Made by a program: the position numbers and the translations under genes. Under the pieces are notes generated by a model. The model made no database searches. It had not been told where the DNA came from and worked only from the letters and a program-made list of their open reading frames with translations. From positions 17,432 to 81,431 of the forward strand of contig CAYJTG010000006.1 in the NCBI GenBank assembly GCA_964373255.1: a stretch of DNA of 64,000 bases. The letters run 5' to 3'. Below are positions 1 to 6,780 of the stretch, in pieces (positions within the stretch are counted from its first letter, which is position 1; every line of letters begins with the position of its first letter). The stretch comes from JACPVU01 sp964373255 (lineage in GTDB: Archaea > Aenigmatarchaeota > Aenigmatarchaeia > GW2011-AR5).

Positions 1-1
1 A

Positions 2-181
2 TTCTACTGTGATGAAAGGTGCGGCCGTGAGGACGCCGTAAAGCTGATGAAAAGTGCCACGATAGTTAATGCGGTTGGAAACAAAATTATAGGACTCATG
101 ACGAAAGAAAATCTTGTAGATAAGGATTCGATTCTTGTTATAAAAGGAATTTCACACGCACAGGTCGTGACAATAAAGTAA
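2..181 (+). CDS. DUF424 family protein, C-terminal part
   Basis: The last 59 residues of a protein whose start lies before the window. The reading frame opens on the first complete codon and ends in TAA. The pattern FYCDE then a helix (EDAVKLMKSATIVNAVGN) and a tail GISHAQVV matches the C-terminus of the small archaeal DUF424 family, in which GG(V/I)PHAQ is conserved. The family's function is not established. The remaining N-terminus cannot be judged here. Confidence 0.7.
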   Translation, partial: FYCDERCGREDAVKLMKSATIVNAVGNKIIGLMTKENLVDKDSILVIKGISHAQVVTIK

Positions 182-185
182 TGTA

Positions 186-317
186 GATCTTTAGAAATGC
201 TCAATAAAAGCGTCGACGTGAGATGTATTGTCTATCGACAATACCTCTAGCTGACTCATACATCGATAGACGTATGGGTCTACGTCGACGCTTTTTACAT
301 AGGTTTTCAACAGAGCC
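186..317 (+). mobile_element. Three-way-junction element, family A copy 1
   Basis: Non-coding 132-bp element. The stem AAAAGCGTCGACGT pairs with ACGTCGACGC and encloses two hairpins: a GTATTGTC/GACAATAC arm with loop TATC, and a degenerate ACTCATACATC/GACGTATGGGT arm, separated by the conserved CTAGCTGA linker. The right end TTTCAACAGAGCC matches other copies. The left end has decayed to GATCTTTAGAAA and no clean target duplication is visible, so this looks like an older copy. It lies just before the 330-728 gene and may contribute to its leader. Confidence 0.8.
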
Positions 318-329
318 GATGTGATAAAA

Positions 330-728
330 ATGAAAGGACAATGGTTTTTGATATCGTCGGTCATAGCCGCGTCTGCTTTCCTTTTCATATCAGGCCTGTT
401 CAAGAGCTATTTCGTGGCCGACCCGTCTGACATAGCAAGGTCCAGCGAGGACTTTTATTTTCACAATGTTCGGCAGCAAATAAAGAACGCGATATCAGGC
501 GACATTGCTTGCAGTGAGAAAGAGAGAAACGTCAGGGAGTTCAAGGCGTTTGCGCAAAAAGAGATACAGCGCCTTGGATATCTGCTGTTTCTTAATTACA
601 CGTACAACTGCACCAGAAGTGAATTAAATACGAGCATTCTGCTTGCATCGGAGCGCATGATACTATGCGAGCGGCAGGATGTCAATGCCGTTCTGCCGAA
701 CCGCATAGAACTTTCATGCATACGGTGA
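330..728 (+). CDS. Pilin-like single-pass secreted or membrane protein, unrecognised
   Basis: Protein of 132 residues opening MKGQWFLISSVIAASAFLFI. This short charged start followed by a hydrophobic helix (residues 4-24) resembles archaeal type IV pilin-like or pseudopilin proteins, but no processing site is evident. The rest is soluble with four cysteines that could form disulfides outside the cell. The start at 330 is chosen because GTGAT at 321 reads as the ribosome binding site, not a GTG start. I recognise no specific family. Confidence 0.6.
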   Translation: MKGQWFLISSVIAASAFLFISGLFKSYFVADPSDIARSSEDFYFHNVRQQIKNAISGDIACSEKERNVREFKAFAQKEIQRLGYLLFLNYTYNCTRSELNTSILLASERMILCERQDVNAVLPNRIELSCIR

Positions 729-838
729 ATAAAACAACAGATACAGATCACGCTATTTTATCTTTCTACAACGTCAGCTAGAGTCTCTGAGAACTCCCAC
801 GTAGATACGTTCATTGAGCATTTTAACAGAGTCTATTT

Positions 839-1915
839 TTAATAATTCTTTATAAGTTTTTTGTTCACGTCGTCTATGCCAAGCGCAGCGCAGAATTCGT
901 CGTCGTGCAAAAACATCTTTACAATGCCCATATAAGAAGCAGCGTCTTTTTTTGATACGTGCAATAAATGGCAAACGTTTTTCAGAACTGCGCTGTCTAT
1001 ACCTTTCGGTCTTTTTGGAAATGAGTGCGTCGCGATTGATATCCTTATTTTTTTTGACAAGCCGTAGGCCAGCATGTCTATGAAATACTTTTCAAGGCTC
1101 CACGACTGTCGCTTCACAACCAATGACCTGAAGCGGTCGGCCTTTGCAGCGTAAGCGTATGCGTGTGACACGTCATCTATATTTTTATACTCCCTGTGGA
1201 TGTTCTCCGTCAGAAAAAGAAAAAGCAGGCCGTGGTTTGTGTAGTTTTCCAGCATTTTTTTTGTCTCTGCGTTGCGGCCGGTGAAAATGGATTTTGCAGC
1301 CTCGAATACGCTGTGTGATGTTTCACGCCTATCGCAGACGTCTGAACCATGGGCGAGCAACTCTAGGTCGATAAGCACGCCCCTTATATCACCGGCGGAG
1401 TGCTGTGCGATTGTCCGCAGCGCCTCCGTGTCACAGCTTATACCCTCATTTCTACAGACCCTCAAAAGGAATTCTAATACAGATTTCTTGTCGGGCGTTG
1501 CGAATTTCACGGACTTGCTTACAGTTGCGATGCCTGATAGGGTGCTGTCGTATGAGTTCTTGGCTATGACGGCAACTGGGTGCGCGCTGTTCTTTACGAT
1601 GTCCCCCAGGATTTTTTTTGGCCTGATAAATTCTGTGTCTTCAAGAATTATCAGCTTTCTATCAAAAAACACCCCGCCCTCTTTTGACGCAGAAAACACG
1701 TCGATTATGCCTTCTACGGAGAGACAGACAGGCTTGTGACCCAATTCTTTTGCGACAAGCTTCAGCGCAATATTTTTTCCGCAGCCCGGCGGGCCGCTCA
1801 CGATAAGAGCAGACCCTTTCTTCCAGTTCAGTAGCCATCTCTTGATTTCCCTTATCTGAAAACCGTTTCCGATGATATCCCCTGTGCTTTTGGGCTCGTA
1901 TTTCTCAAGAAGCAT
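839..1915 (-). CDS. rfcL: Replication factor C large subunit (clamp loader ATPase)
   Basis: AAA+ ATPase that loads the PCNA sliding clamp. It opens MLLEKYEPKSTGDIIGN, the usual RFC start (EKYrPk...diiGn), with Walker A GPPGCGKN near residue 40 and a Walker B-like LIILEDTEF. The lid and collar follow. The choice of large subunit rests on the N-terminal pattern and on divergence from the small-subunit consensus. At about 358 residues it is shorter than many archaeal large subunits (roughly 400-500), lacking most of the C-terminal extension. The longer frame begins at 1945, but the conserved start is the internal methionine. Confidence 0.85.
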   Translation of the reverse strand: MLLEKYEPKSTGDIIGNGFQIREIKRWLLNWKKGSALIVSGPPGCGKNIALKLVAKELGHKPVCLSVEGIIDVFSASKEGGVFFDRKLIILEDTEFIRPKKILGDIVKNSAHPVAVIAKNSYDSTLSGIATVSKSVKFATPDKKSVLEFLLRVCRNEGISCDTEALRTIAQHSAGDIRGVLIDLELLAHGSDVCDRRETSHSVFEAAKSIFTGRNAETKKMLENYTNHGLLFLFLTENIHREYKNIDDVSHAYAYAAKADRFRSLVVKRQSWSLEKYFIDMLAYGLSKKIRISIATHSFPKRPKGIDSAVLKNVCHLLHVSKKDAASYMGIVKMFLHDDEFCAALGIDDVNKKLIKNY

Positions 1916-1985
1916 ATAGGCACCTTCATCATGTCTTACTATCAATTATAAAGTGAACCAAGTCTTGTATCTTGTTTGTTTCCTT

Positions 1986-2116
1986 GATTGAATTCCATTA
2001 AAGTATGATGGTCGACGTGAGAGGCATTGTCTGTCGACAATGCCTCTAGCTGACATATACGTCAACAGACGTATATGTCTACGTCGACCATCATCATACG
2101 AATATGGAATTCAATC
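1986..2116 (+). mobile_element. Three-way-junction element, family A copy 2 (variant ends)
   Basis: 131-bp element with perfect 13-bp terminal repeats GATTGAATTCCAT / ATGGAATTCAATC, unlike the GGCTCTGTTGAAA ends of most copies. The inner stem ATGGTCGACGT/ACGTCGACCAT encloses arms AGAGGCATTGTC/GACAATGCCTCT and ACATATACGTC/GACGTATATGT with the AGCTG linker. It is flanked by a perfect 8-bp direct repeat GTTTCCTT (1978-1985 and 2117-2124). It sits in the divergent promoter region between rfcL and the zinc-finger gene. Confidence 0.9.
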
Positions 2117-2168
2117 GTTTCCTTGTAGAGCTATAACTATATATCCTTTCAGCTTGTTAATTATAATC

Positions 2169-2381
2169 ATGAAAAAGAAAAAGGCCGCTTCAAAAAGCGC
2201 TGTGAGAAACATATGCATGCGCTGCGAGAGGCATTTTACGTCGAAAAAGGCGCTTAAGATGCACAGCAAGGCCCATCTGCAGGCATTGCACGAACTGAAA
2301 ATGCTGGAAAACGGACAAGTGCCGGTAGAAACAAAGTTCGGCTTTGAATTCAAGGGGAAAAACAAGATAATAGTGACTTAA
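2169..2381 (+). CDS. Small C2H2 zinc-finger protein
   Basis: 70-residue basic protein. A lysine-rich start is followed by a classical C2H2 finger, CMRCERHFTSKKALKMHSKAH (C-x2-C-x12-H-x4-H). It is probably a nucleic-acid binding protein; target unknown. The same finger type occurs at the C-terminus of the primase gene near 22.3 kb. The frame is open upstream through the mobile element to 2040, but the ATG at 2169 after TATATCCTTT and an AT-rich stretch is the sensible start. Confidence 0.7.
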   Translation: MKKKKAASKSAVRNICMRCERHFTSKKALKMHSKAHLQALHELKMLENGQVPVETKFGFEFKGKNKIIVT

Positions 2382-2429
2382 ACAGCGCAACCTTTCGCAA
2401 TTTCTTCTATAGGTATTTTTATGCAATAA

Positions 2430-3095
2430 TCATCTGGAATAGGAAAGCCTTGGCCTGAATCTCACGTAGGCAAGCGCAAAAGTAGGCACAGGCATTTTAT
2501 TTAAGCTGTGCTCGGGAACGTGGCCCAAGAACGCTTTCCTGAACCCGTAGTTGCTTATAATTCTGTCGGCCTCTTTCTGCTCACGCGCGTATACGGGCTG
2601 TTTCTTTTTTGTCAGGTATTCAGTAGCTTTTGTTGCCATGCCTTCTATATAACTTCTGGCCCCGAACCACGCTTTTTTGATGTAATTATTAATAGCGCCT
2701 GACTGGTCCTGAATGGCGTGCGTGCCTTCGTGCGTAAGCACGTCTTCTGCTGACTGCGCGAGCATATTGTCGTTTTGTAGCCTATACCTTAGGGGGTGCC
2801 CCAGTTCCGGAAACAGCACGGGGTCGGCCCTGAGCTTGTTTGTGCCCGGCTTGTAAACCCCAAAAACCTTGCCGACTATTCTGCCAAAACTGTTAACGTA
2901 CGTTGGAAGTTCCTTTACAGCAATCCTGATCTTGCCCGGATTAAAATTAACGCCCAATTCATGCGCATAGTTCTGCAGCTTAGGGCCTACTTTGTTCCAA
3001 TACTTCCCGAGCAGTGTAGGGTGATTTTCGAACACTGGTTTGGCTGTCTGTACATCAGAATATAAATCTGCGGTTAAAACATCAGCGCTTGACAT
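2430..3095 (-). CDS. Predicted zinc metalloprotease-like protein
   Basis: Protein of 221 residues with HEGTH (an HExxH zinc-protease motif, within LTHEGTHAIQDQ) near residue 124, followed about 25 residues later by IEGMATKATEY, whose glutamate could be the third zinc ligand as in gluzincins. No signal peptide is evident. The family was not recognised beyond the motif. The start at 3095 is set by GTGATactt just before it; the GTG of that site opens a longer frame at 3104. Confidence 0.6.
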   Translation of the reverse strand: MSSADVLTADLYSDVQTAKPVFENHPTLLGKYWNKVGPKLQNYAHELGVNFNPGKIRIAVKELPTYVNSFGRIVGKVFGVYKPGTNKLRADPVLFPELGHPLRYRLQNDNMLAQSAEDVLTHEGTHAIQDQSGAINNYIKKAWFGARSYIEGMATKATEYLTKKKQPVYAREQKEADRIISNYGFRKAFLGHVPEHSLNKMPVPTFALAYVRFRPRLSYSR

Positions 3096-3242
3096 AAGTA
3101 TCACTACCTGAATAGTACTTTGCGAAATTAGTTCTTAAACCTTACGGCTTTTATTGGTTTTCGGTGATTGAACATAGAAATCGAATGTAGGTTATAATTG
3201 TGAGCTATAAATTCTTTACGCATTAAATGTAAGCTGATAAAT

Positions 3243-3398
3243 ATGTCTGAAAAAGAAAAGCAGTACATGCCCCAGTCGACTGCGGGACTGATACGCTATT
3301 TCGACGTGGAAGAGGGCATAAAGATAAAGCCCCAGCACGTCGTGGCTATAAGCCTGGTATTTGCAGCGCTTGTTCTGATCATGAAGTTTATGGCGTGA
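3243..3398 (+). CDS. secG: Sec61-beta subunit of the protein translocase
   Basis: 51-residue tail-anchored subunit of the SecYEG/Sec61 channel. MPQSTAGLIRYFDVEEGIKIKP is the family signature (MP.s.AGL.ryfdee..i...p), followed by one transmembrane helix (VVAISLVFAALVLIMKF). It acts in the cytoplasmic membrane with SecY and SecE. Length is normal for archaeal Sec61-beta. Confidence 0.9.
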   Translation: MSEKEKQYMPQSTAGLIRYFDVEEGIKIKPQHVVAISLVFAALVLIMKFMA

Positions 3399-3452
3399 TA
3401 GGGCATATCTTGCCTAATCAACTACCGCTTTCTGCAACTGAAAGAGTCCATT

Positions 3453-3599
3453 TCAGAAATCGTCTTCTTCCATTTTGTGCCAGCTTGCAAAAGTCCTGTC
3501 AAGCATCTTGTCCAGTGACTTGTCGATGAACCTGAAATAGATCACAAGTGACGAGCCAATGGCGGCTAGCACGTATAGTGCTGCTAGTATCTCTGACAT
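3453..3599 (-). CDS. Small single-pass membrane protein, unrecognised
   Basis: 48-residue frame: MSEILAALYVLAAIGSSLVIYF gives one transmembrane helix, followed by a charged tail with an amphipathic stretch. Upstream on the minus strand is GGGTGTGGTT, a plausible ribosome binding site (GGTG). It is convergent with the Sec61-beta gene. It resembles no family I know; the helix and clean start site make it likely to be real. Confidence 0.5.
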   Translation of the reverse strand: MSEILAALYVLAAIGSSLVIYFRFIDKSLDKMLDRTFASWHKMEEDDF

Positions 3600-3677
3600 A
3601 ACCACACCCCACCTTGTTTTGATTTTTGTTTGCTAATATACTGAAAGCTTATCTTAAAGAAATGATACGTTCTAAAA

Positions 3678-3696
3678 TTTTTGCTATCGGCAAAAA
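3678..3696. other. Short hairpin upstream of the endonuclease gene
   Basis: TTTTTGC and GCAAAAA form a 7-bp stem with a 5-nt loop, followed by TATATGCG. It lies between the divergent starts at 3599 and 3778. It may be a promoter-region palindrome; nothing shows which. Confidence 0.35.
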
Positions 3697-3777
3697 TATA
3701 TGCGTGCCATTCGTAATTGAATCGTAATTTTGGGCTTCGTACTAATCGGATTTAACTTCTTACTGCTAATTCTATTC

Positions 3778-4599
3778 ATGAAAATCCTTCTTGGACCGGC
3801 CGGCTCGCCTGCCAAGTCTACTTTAGACGGCCTGAGGTTCCTTAGTGATATAGGCTTGAAAGCCATGGAGGTCGCATTCACGCATGGCGTCAAAATGGGC
3901 TCGGCAACTGCAAAACAAATTGCAGAAGAAAATAAAAAATATGATATGGCGCTGAGTATCCACGCACCATACTACATTAATCTTACATCGGACGACGGCA
4001 GAAAGATAAAAGAGAGCAAGCAAAGAATCATCGATTCGTGTCATCGCGGTCATATTATGGGCGCGCATAAGATTGTTTTTCACACAGCGTACTACGGGAA
4101 AAGAAGCAAAGAGGAAACTTATGATCTGGTAAAGCACGGTGTAGAAGAATTAATGGATAATATAAAAGAAAACAAATGGAATGTGGAATTGCTTCCTGAA
4201 ACAGCCGGAAGGCTGGCACAGTTTGGCGACCTCGACGAGATAATCAGCTTGTCAAAAGATACAGGATGCAACCTTTGCATAGACCCTGCTCATCTGTATG
4301 CAAGAAATAACGGCCGTATTGATTTTTCGGAGATGTTTGATAAATTAAAAGAATCGGGAAAAAAAGAACTGCATTTTCATTTTTCAGGCATAAACTACGG
4401 CCCAAGGGGCGAAAGAAATCACCTTATTCTAAATGGCAAGCCTGACTTCAGAGAATTTGCAAAAGAGCTTTTAAGCAGAAAAATATCAGCCACGGTAATC
4501 AGCGAATCACCGATAACGTGGCAGGACTCCATAAAGATGAAAAATATACTGGAAAAATTAGGCTATGAATTTGATGACGACAAGGCACTGTCAACTTAA
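3778..4599 (+). CDS. AP endonuclease family 2 / endonuclease IV-like protein
   Basis: TIM-barrel enzyme of the xylose isomerase-like superfamily, 273 residues, presumed to cut DNA at abasic sites. Seen: N-terminal KILLGPAGSPAKS, SIHAPYYINL, VFHTAYYG, LLPETAGR, CIDPAHLYARN and LHFHFSGINYG, which supply the His, Glu and Asp metal ligands expected for Nfo. Start: MKILLGPAG, where conservation begins. The last residues (ALST-stop) are encoded by the mobile element beginning at 4584, so the native C-terminus was altered by the insertion. Confidence 0.8.
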   Translation: MKILLGPAGSPAKSTLDGLRFLSDIGLKAMEVAFTHGVKMGSATAKQIAEENKKYDMALSIHAPYYINLTSDDGRKIKESKQRIIDSCHRGHIMGAHKIVFHTAYYGKRSKEETYDLVKHGVEELMDNIKENKWNVELLPETAGRLAQFGDLDEIISLSKDTGCNLCIDPAHLYARNNGRIDFSEMFDKLKESGKKELHFHFSGINYGPRGERNHLILNGKPDFREFAKELLSRKISATVISESPITWQDSIKMKNILEKLGYEFDDDKALST

Positions 4600-4703
4600 G
4601 GGTGGTTAGCCATTGCTAACCACCCAGAAAGGGCTGTTGTCAAAGCAGATAGACGCACTTTAGTGCGTCAGTTTGTTTCAACAGCCGTTAAGTTGACAGT
4701 GCC
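4584..4703 (+). mobile_element. Three-way-junction element, family B copy 1
   Basis: 120-bp element with perfect 16-bp ends GGCACTGTCAACTTAA / TTAAGTTGACAGTGCC. Inside are arm GGGTGGTTAGC/GCTAACCACCC (loop CATT), linker AGAAA, and arm GGCTGTTG/CAACAGCC, which carries the extra apical hairpin GACGCACT/AGTGCGTC. Flanks TGACGACAA and TAATGACAA agree at 7 of 9 positions, a decayed target duplication. It supplies the stop codon of the endonuclease gene. Confidence 0.85.
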
Positions 4704-4726
4704 TAATGACAAATAGTCTTTTATAC

Positions 4727-4859
4727 AGCTCTGTTAAAAACCTATGAAAAAGCATCGACGTAGACCCTTACGTCTTATCGACGTAAGGGTCAGCTAGAGC
4801 TATTGTCAAAAGACAATAGCTCTCACGTCGATGCTTTTATTGAGCATTTCAACAGAGCT
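4727..4859 (+). mobile_element. Three-way-junction element, family A copy 3
   Basis: 133-bp element, ends AGCTCTGTT / AACAGAGCT, inner stem AAAAGCATCGACGT/ACGTCGATGCTTTT, arms ACCCTTACGTC/GACGTAAGGGT and GAGCTATTGTC/GACAATAGCTC, linker CAGCT. Perfect 8-bp flanking repeat TTTTATAC (4719-4726, 4860-4867). Only 23 bp separate it from the family B copy. The duplicated TTTTATAC looks like an archaeal TATA box, and the right copy stands 28 bp before the next start. Confidence 0.92.
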
Positions 4860-4894
4860 TTTTATACTTGAATCCTATTCTATTATTGACCACT

Positions 4895-5755
4895 ATGAAA
4901 ATCCTTGTAACGGGCGGAACAGGATTTATTGGAAGCCACCTAACAAAAAAACTTATTGAGCTTGGGCACGAAGTTGTAATCCTTGCCGACGCTGAAAATA
5001 TAAAAACAGAAGGCGCGGCGTTCATAAAAGGCGATGTAAGAGACGGCTATGACGTAAGAAAGGCTATGCAAGGATGTGAGGCTGTATTTCATCTTGCGGC
5101 TGTTACGGACGCCCGCAATTTGAATGAGGATGCGATCTATGCAACAAACTTTCTCGGCTCAAAGAACGTATTCGAAGTAGCGAAGTCAAAAAACACGAAG
5201 ATCGTATTTACGTCCACGGCGGCTGTTTACGGAAATTCTCAGGTCCCAAACAAAGAGACGGATGAGTGCAAGCCTGTATCGCAGTATGGAAAAAGCAAGC
5301 TCCGCGCCGAAAGGTACCTGCAGAACCTGACCGAAAACCATTTCATCGTAAGGATGTTCAACGTTTATGGTGCTCGTGGTCACAGCTTTGTTAACACCGC
5401 GTGCAAAAAAATAACGAACTACGAGGACATCCTGGTCTACGGCAATGGCCTTCAGACAAGGGACTACGTTAATGTATCAGACGCAGTAGACGCATTGCTT
5501 CTCGGCTTTGAAAACACTGGATTGTACAACGTCGGAACAGGGCAGGATTGGTCTGTAACAAAGCTAATAGACATAATATACGAGACGACGCGGTGTAAGC
5601 CAACTGTGAAGTTCACGACGCCAAATAAGAATGACATAGCAAGAAGCAAGGCGGACATATCCAGAATCAGATCATTAGGATGGGAACCAAAAATAAGCCT
5701 CGAAGAAGGTGTAAGTCTTGTCCTTGAACAACAGGGTTTCAAGAAGTTGGTGTAA
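4895..5755 (+). CDS. NAD-dependent epimerase/dehydratase (extended SDR)
   Basis: 286 residues, nucleotide-sugar epimerase type. GGTGFIGSH (residues 7-15) is the Rossmann NAD loop, FHLAAVTD and STAAVYG are typical strands, and QYGKSK supplies the catalytic YxxxK. The substrate is probably a UDP-sugar, but it cannot be read from sequence. The start MKILVTGG follows a TATA-like TTTTATACTTG at suitable distance, a sequence duplicated by the neighbouring element. It is the first of three plus-strand genes with the RHH-like protein and the glycosyltransferase. Confidence 0.85.
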   Translation: MKILVTGGTGFIGSHLTKKLIELGHEVVILADAENIKTEGAAFIKGDVRDGYDVRKAMQGCEAVFHLAAVTDARNLNEDAIYATNFLGSKNVFEVAKSKNTKIVFTSTAAVYGNSQVPNKETDECKPVSQYGKSKLRAERYLQNLTENHFIVRMFNVYGARGHSFVNTACKKITNYEDILVYGNGLQTRDYVNVSDAVDALLLGFENTGLYNVGTGQDWSVTKLIDIIYETTRCKPTVKFTTPNKNDIARSKADISRIRSLGWEPKISLEEGVSLVLEQQGFKKLV

Positions 5756-5817
5756 AATTGGTGCCTTGATTCTGTATAAATAATTTTCGAATGCATTGAA
5801 ATGTACTGGTGAGACAC

Positions 5818-5994
5818 ATGGGATACGTTCGCTATAAGCTGTCAGACGAAATGCACGACATACTGAAAAAAGTATCAGGTAAGCTTGGCATGAAAGAATC
5901 AGAGGTATCTCGCATAGCGCTGATGGAGTACCTTAAATCGCTTTCTGTCCTCTCCGAACAGGTTAAAAAACGAAGAGTAAGGCTGAAAATATAA
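5818..5994 (+). CDS. Small ribbon-helix-helix-like protein
   Basis: 58 residues, MGYVRYKLSDEMHDILKK...SEVSRIALMEYLKSL: one beta strand and two helices with the spacing of ribbon-helix-helix DNA-binding proteins. It may be a small regulator. ACTGGTGAGACACATG gives a GGTGA ribosome binding site 5 nt before this ATG. No toxin partner is adjacent. Confidence 0.55.
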   Translation: MGYVRYKLSDEMHDILKKVSGKLGMKESEVSRIALMEYLKSLSVLSEQVKKRRVRLKI

Positions 5995-6006
5995 TTACAG
6001 ATTACG

Positions 6007-6651
6007 ATGATGCCTATGAAGCGTGTATGTATTGTTATACCTGCCTACAATGAAGAGAGGACTATTTCTGAAGTTGTCAGGAAGGCGAAGAGCTATGGTT
6101 ATGTAATCGTTGTGGACGATGCATCAAAAGACAAGACCGCGGCGCTTGCGGGGAAATCGGGCGCTCGTGTAATTACCCACACTAAAAATAAAGGGTTGGG
6201 TTGTTCACTTAGAACAGGCTTCTCAGAGGCGCTAAAAAATAATTTTGACACAATAATAACCTTGGACGGCGACGGACAGCACAACCCGTACGACATCCCC
6301 AAACTCGTTGATAAGATAAATAAAGACTATGATTTTGTCCTAGGGAAGCGGGATTTGTCAAAATACCCATTTATAAAAAAATTTGGGAATTTCTTTCTCA
6401 ATAACGCAACCAATTTTATAGCTGGGACAAACCTGAAAGACACCGAGAGCGGCTTCCGCGCCTTCAAGAAGGACGCGCTAAAAAAGCTTCAACTAAAGGC
6501 AAGCAGATATGAAATAGCAGCAGAAATTATATACGAAGTAGGAAAGAACGAACTAAAGTCGTGTAACGTTGAGGTAGCTTCGCCGCTTTACAAGCAAGGT
6601 GTGAATTTTTTTGACGGCATCAGGAATTTTGTTTATTTGTTAAGGAAATGA
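6007..6651 (+). CDS. Family 2 glycosyltransferase (polyprenyl-phosphate glycosyltransferase type)
   Basis: 214 residues. CIVIPAYNEERTI, VVDDASKDKT and LDGDGQHNP (the DxD-type donor site) define a GT-A fold family 2 enzyme, of the dolichyl-phosphate mannose/glucose synthase type. It probably transfers a sugar from a nucleotide donor to a lipid carrier for protein or lipid glycosylation. There is no C-terminal membrane domain. The start may be 6007 or the methionine at 6016. It follows the epimerase and RHH-like gene in the same orientation. Confidence 0.85.
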   Translation: MMPMKRVCIVIPAYNEERTISEVVRKAKSYGYVIVVDDASKDKTAALAGKSGARVITHTKNKGLGCSLRTGFSEALKNNFDTIITLDGDGQHNPYDIPKLVDKINKDYDFVLGKRDLSKYPFIKKFGNFFLNNATNFIAGTNLKDTESGFRAFKKDALKKLQLKASRYEIAAEIIYEVGKNELKSCNVEVASPLYKQGVNFFDGIRNFVYLLRK

Positions 6652-6673
6652 ATTTGCGTGGCCGTGTTATCTG

Positions 6674-6695
6674 TAAGTACACTATAATGTACTTA
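6674..6695. promoter_or_regulatory. Inverted repeat in the kor promoter region
   Basis: TAAGTAC and GTACTTA, 7-bp arms with an 8-nt spacer, about 85-105 bp before the korA start. A TATA-like TTTTTAAAC lies at 6730, about 45 bp before the ATG. The palindrome is a candidate regulator site; no regulator is identified. Confidence 0.35.
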
Positions 6696-6780
6696 TGGAT
6701 ACATATTTGTCAAGAATTCCAGAAAAGTTTTTAAACACAGAACAAAATAAGTTTTTGTTTGAGACTAGAGTGGTAAAAAA

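Noticed and set aside
176..326. Target-site duplication around the first family A copy
   Set aside because: Flanks TAATGTAG and GATGTGAT agree at too few positions; the left end has decayed.
2040..2168. N-terminal extension of the zinc-finger protein into the mobile element
   Set aside because: The frame is open but the extension is element sequence with no ribosome binding site; the finger protein has its own ATG at 2169.
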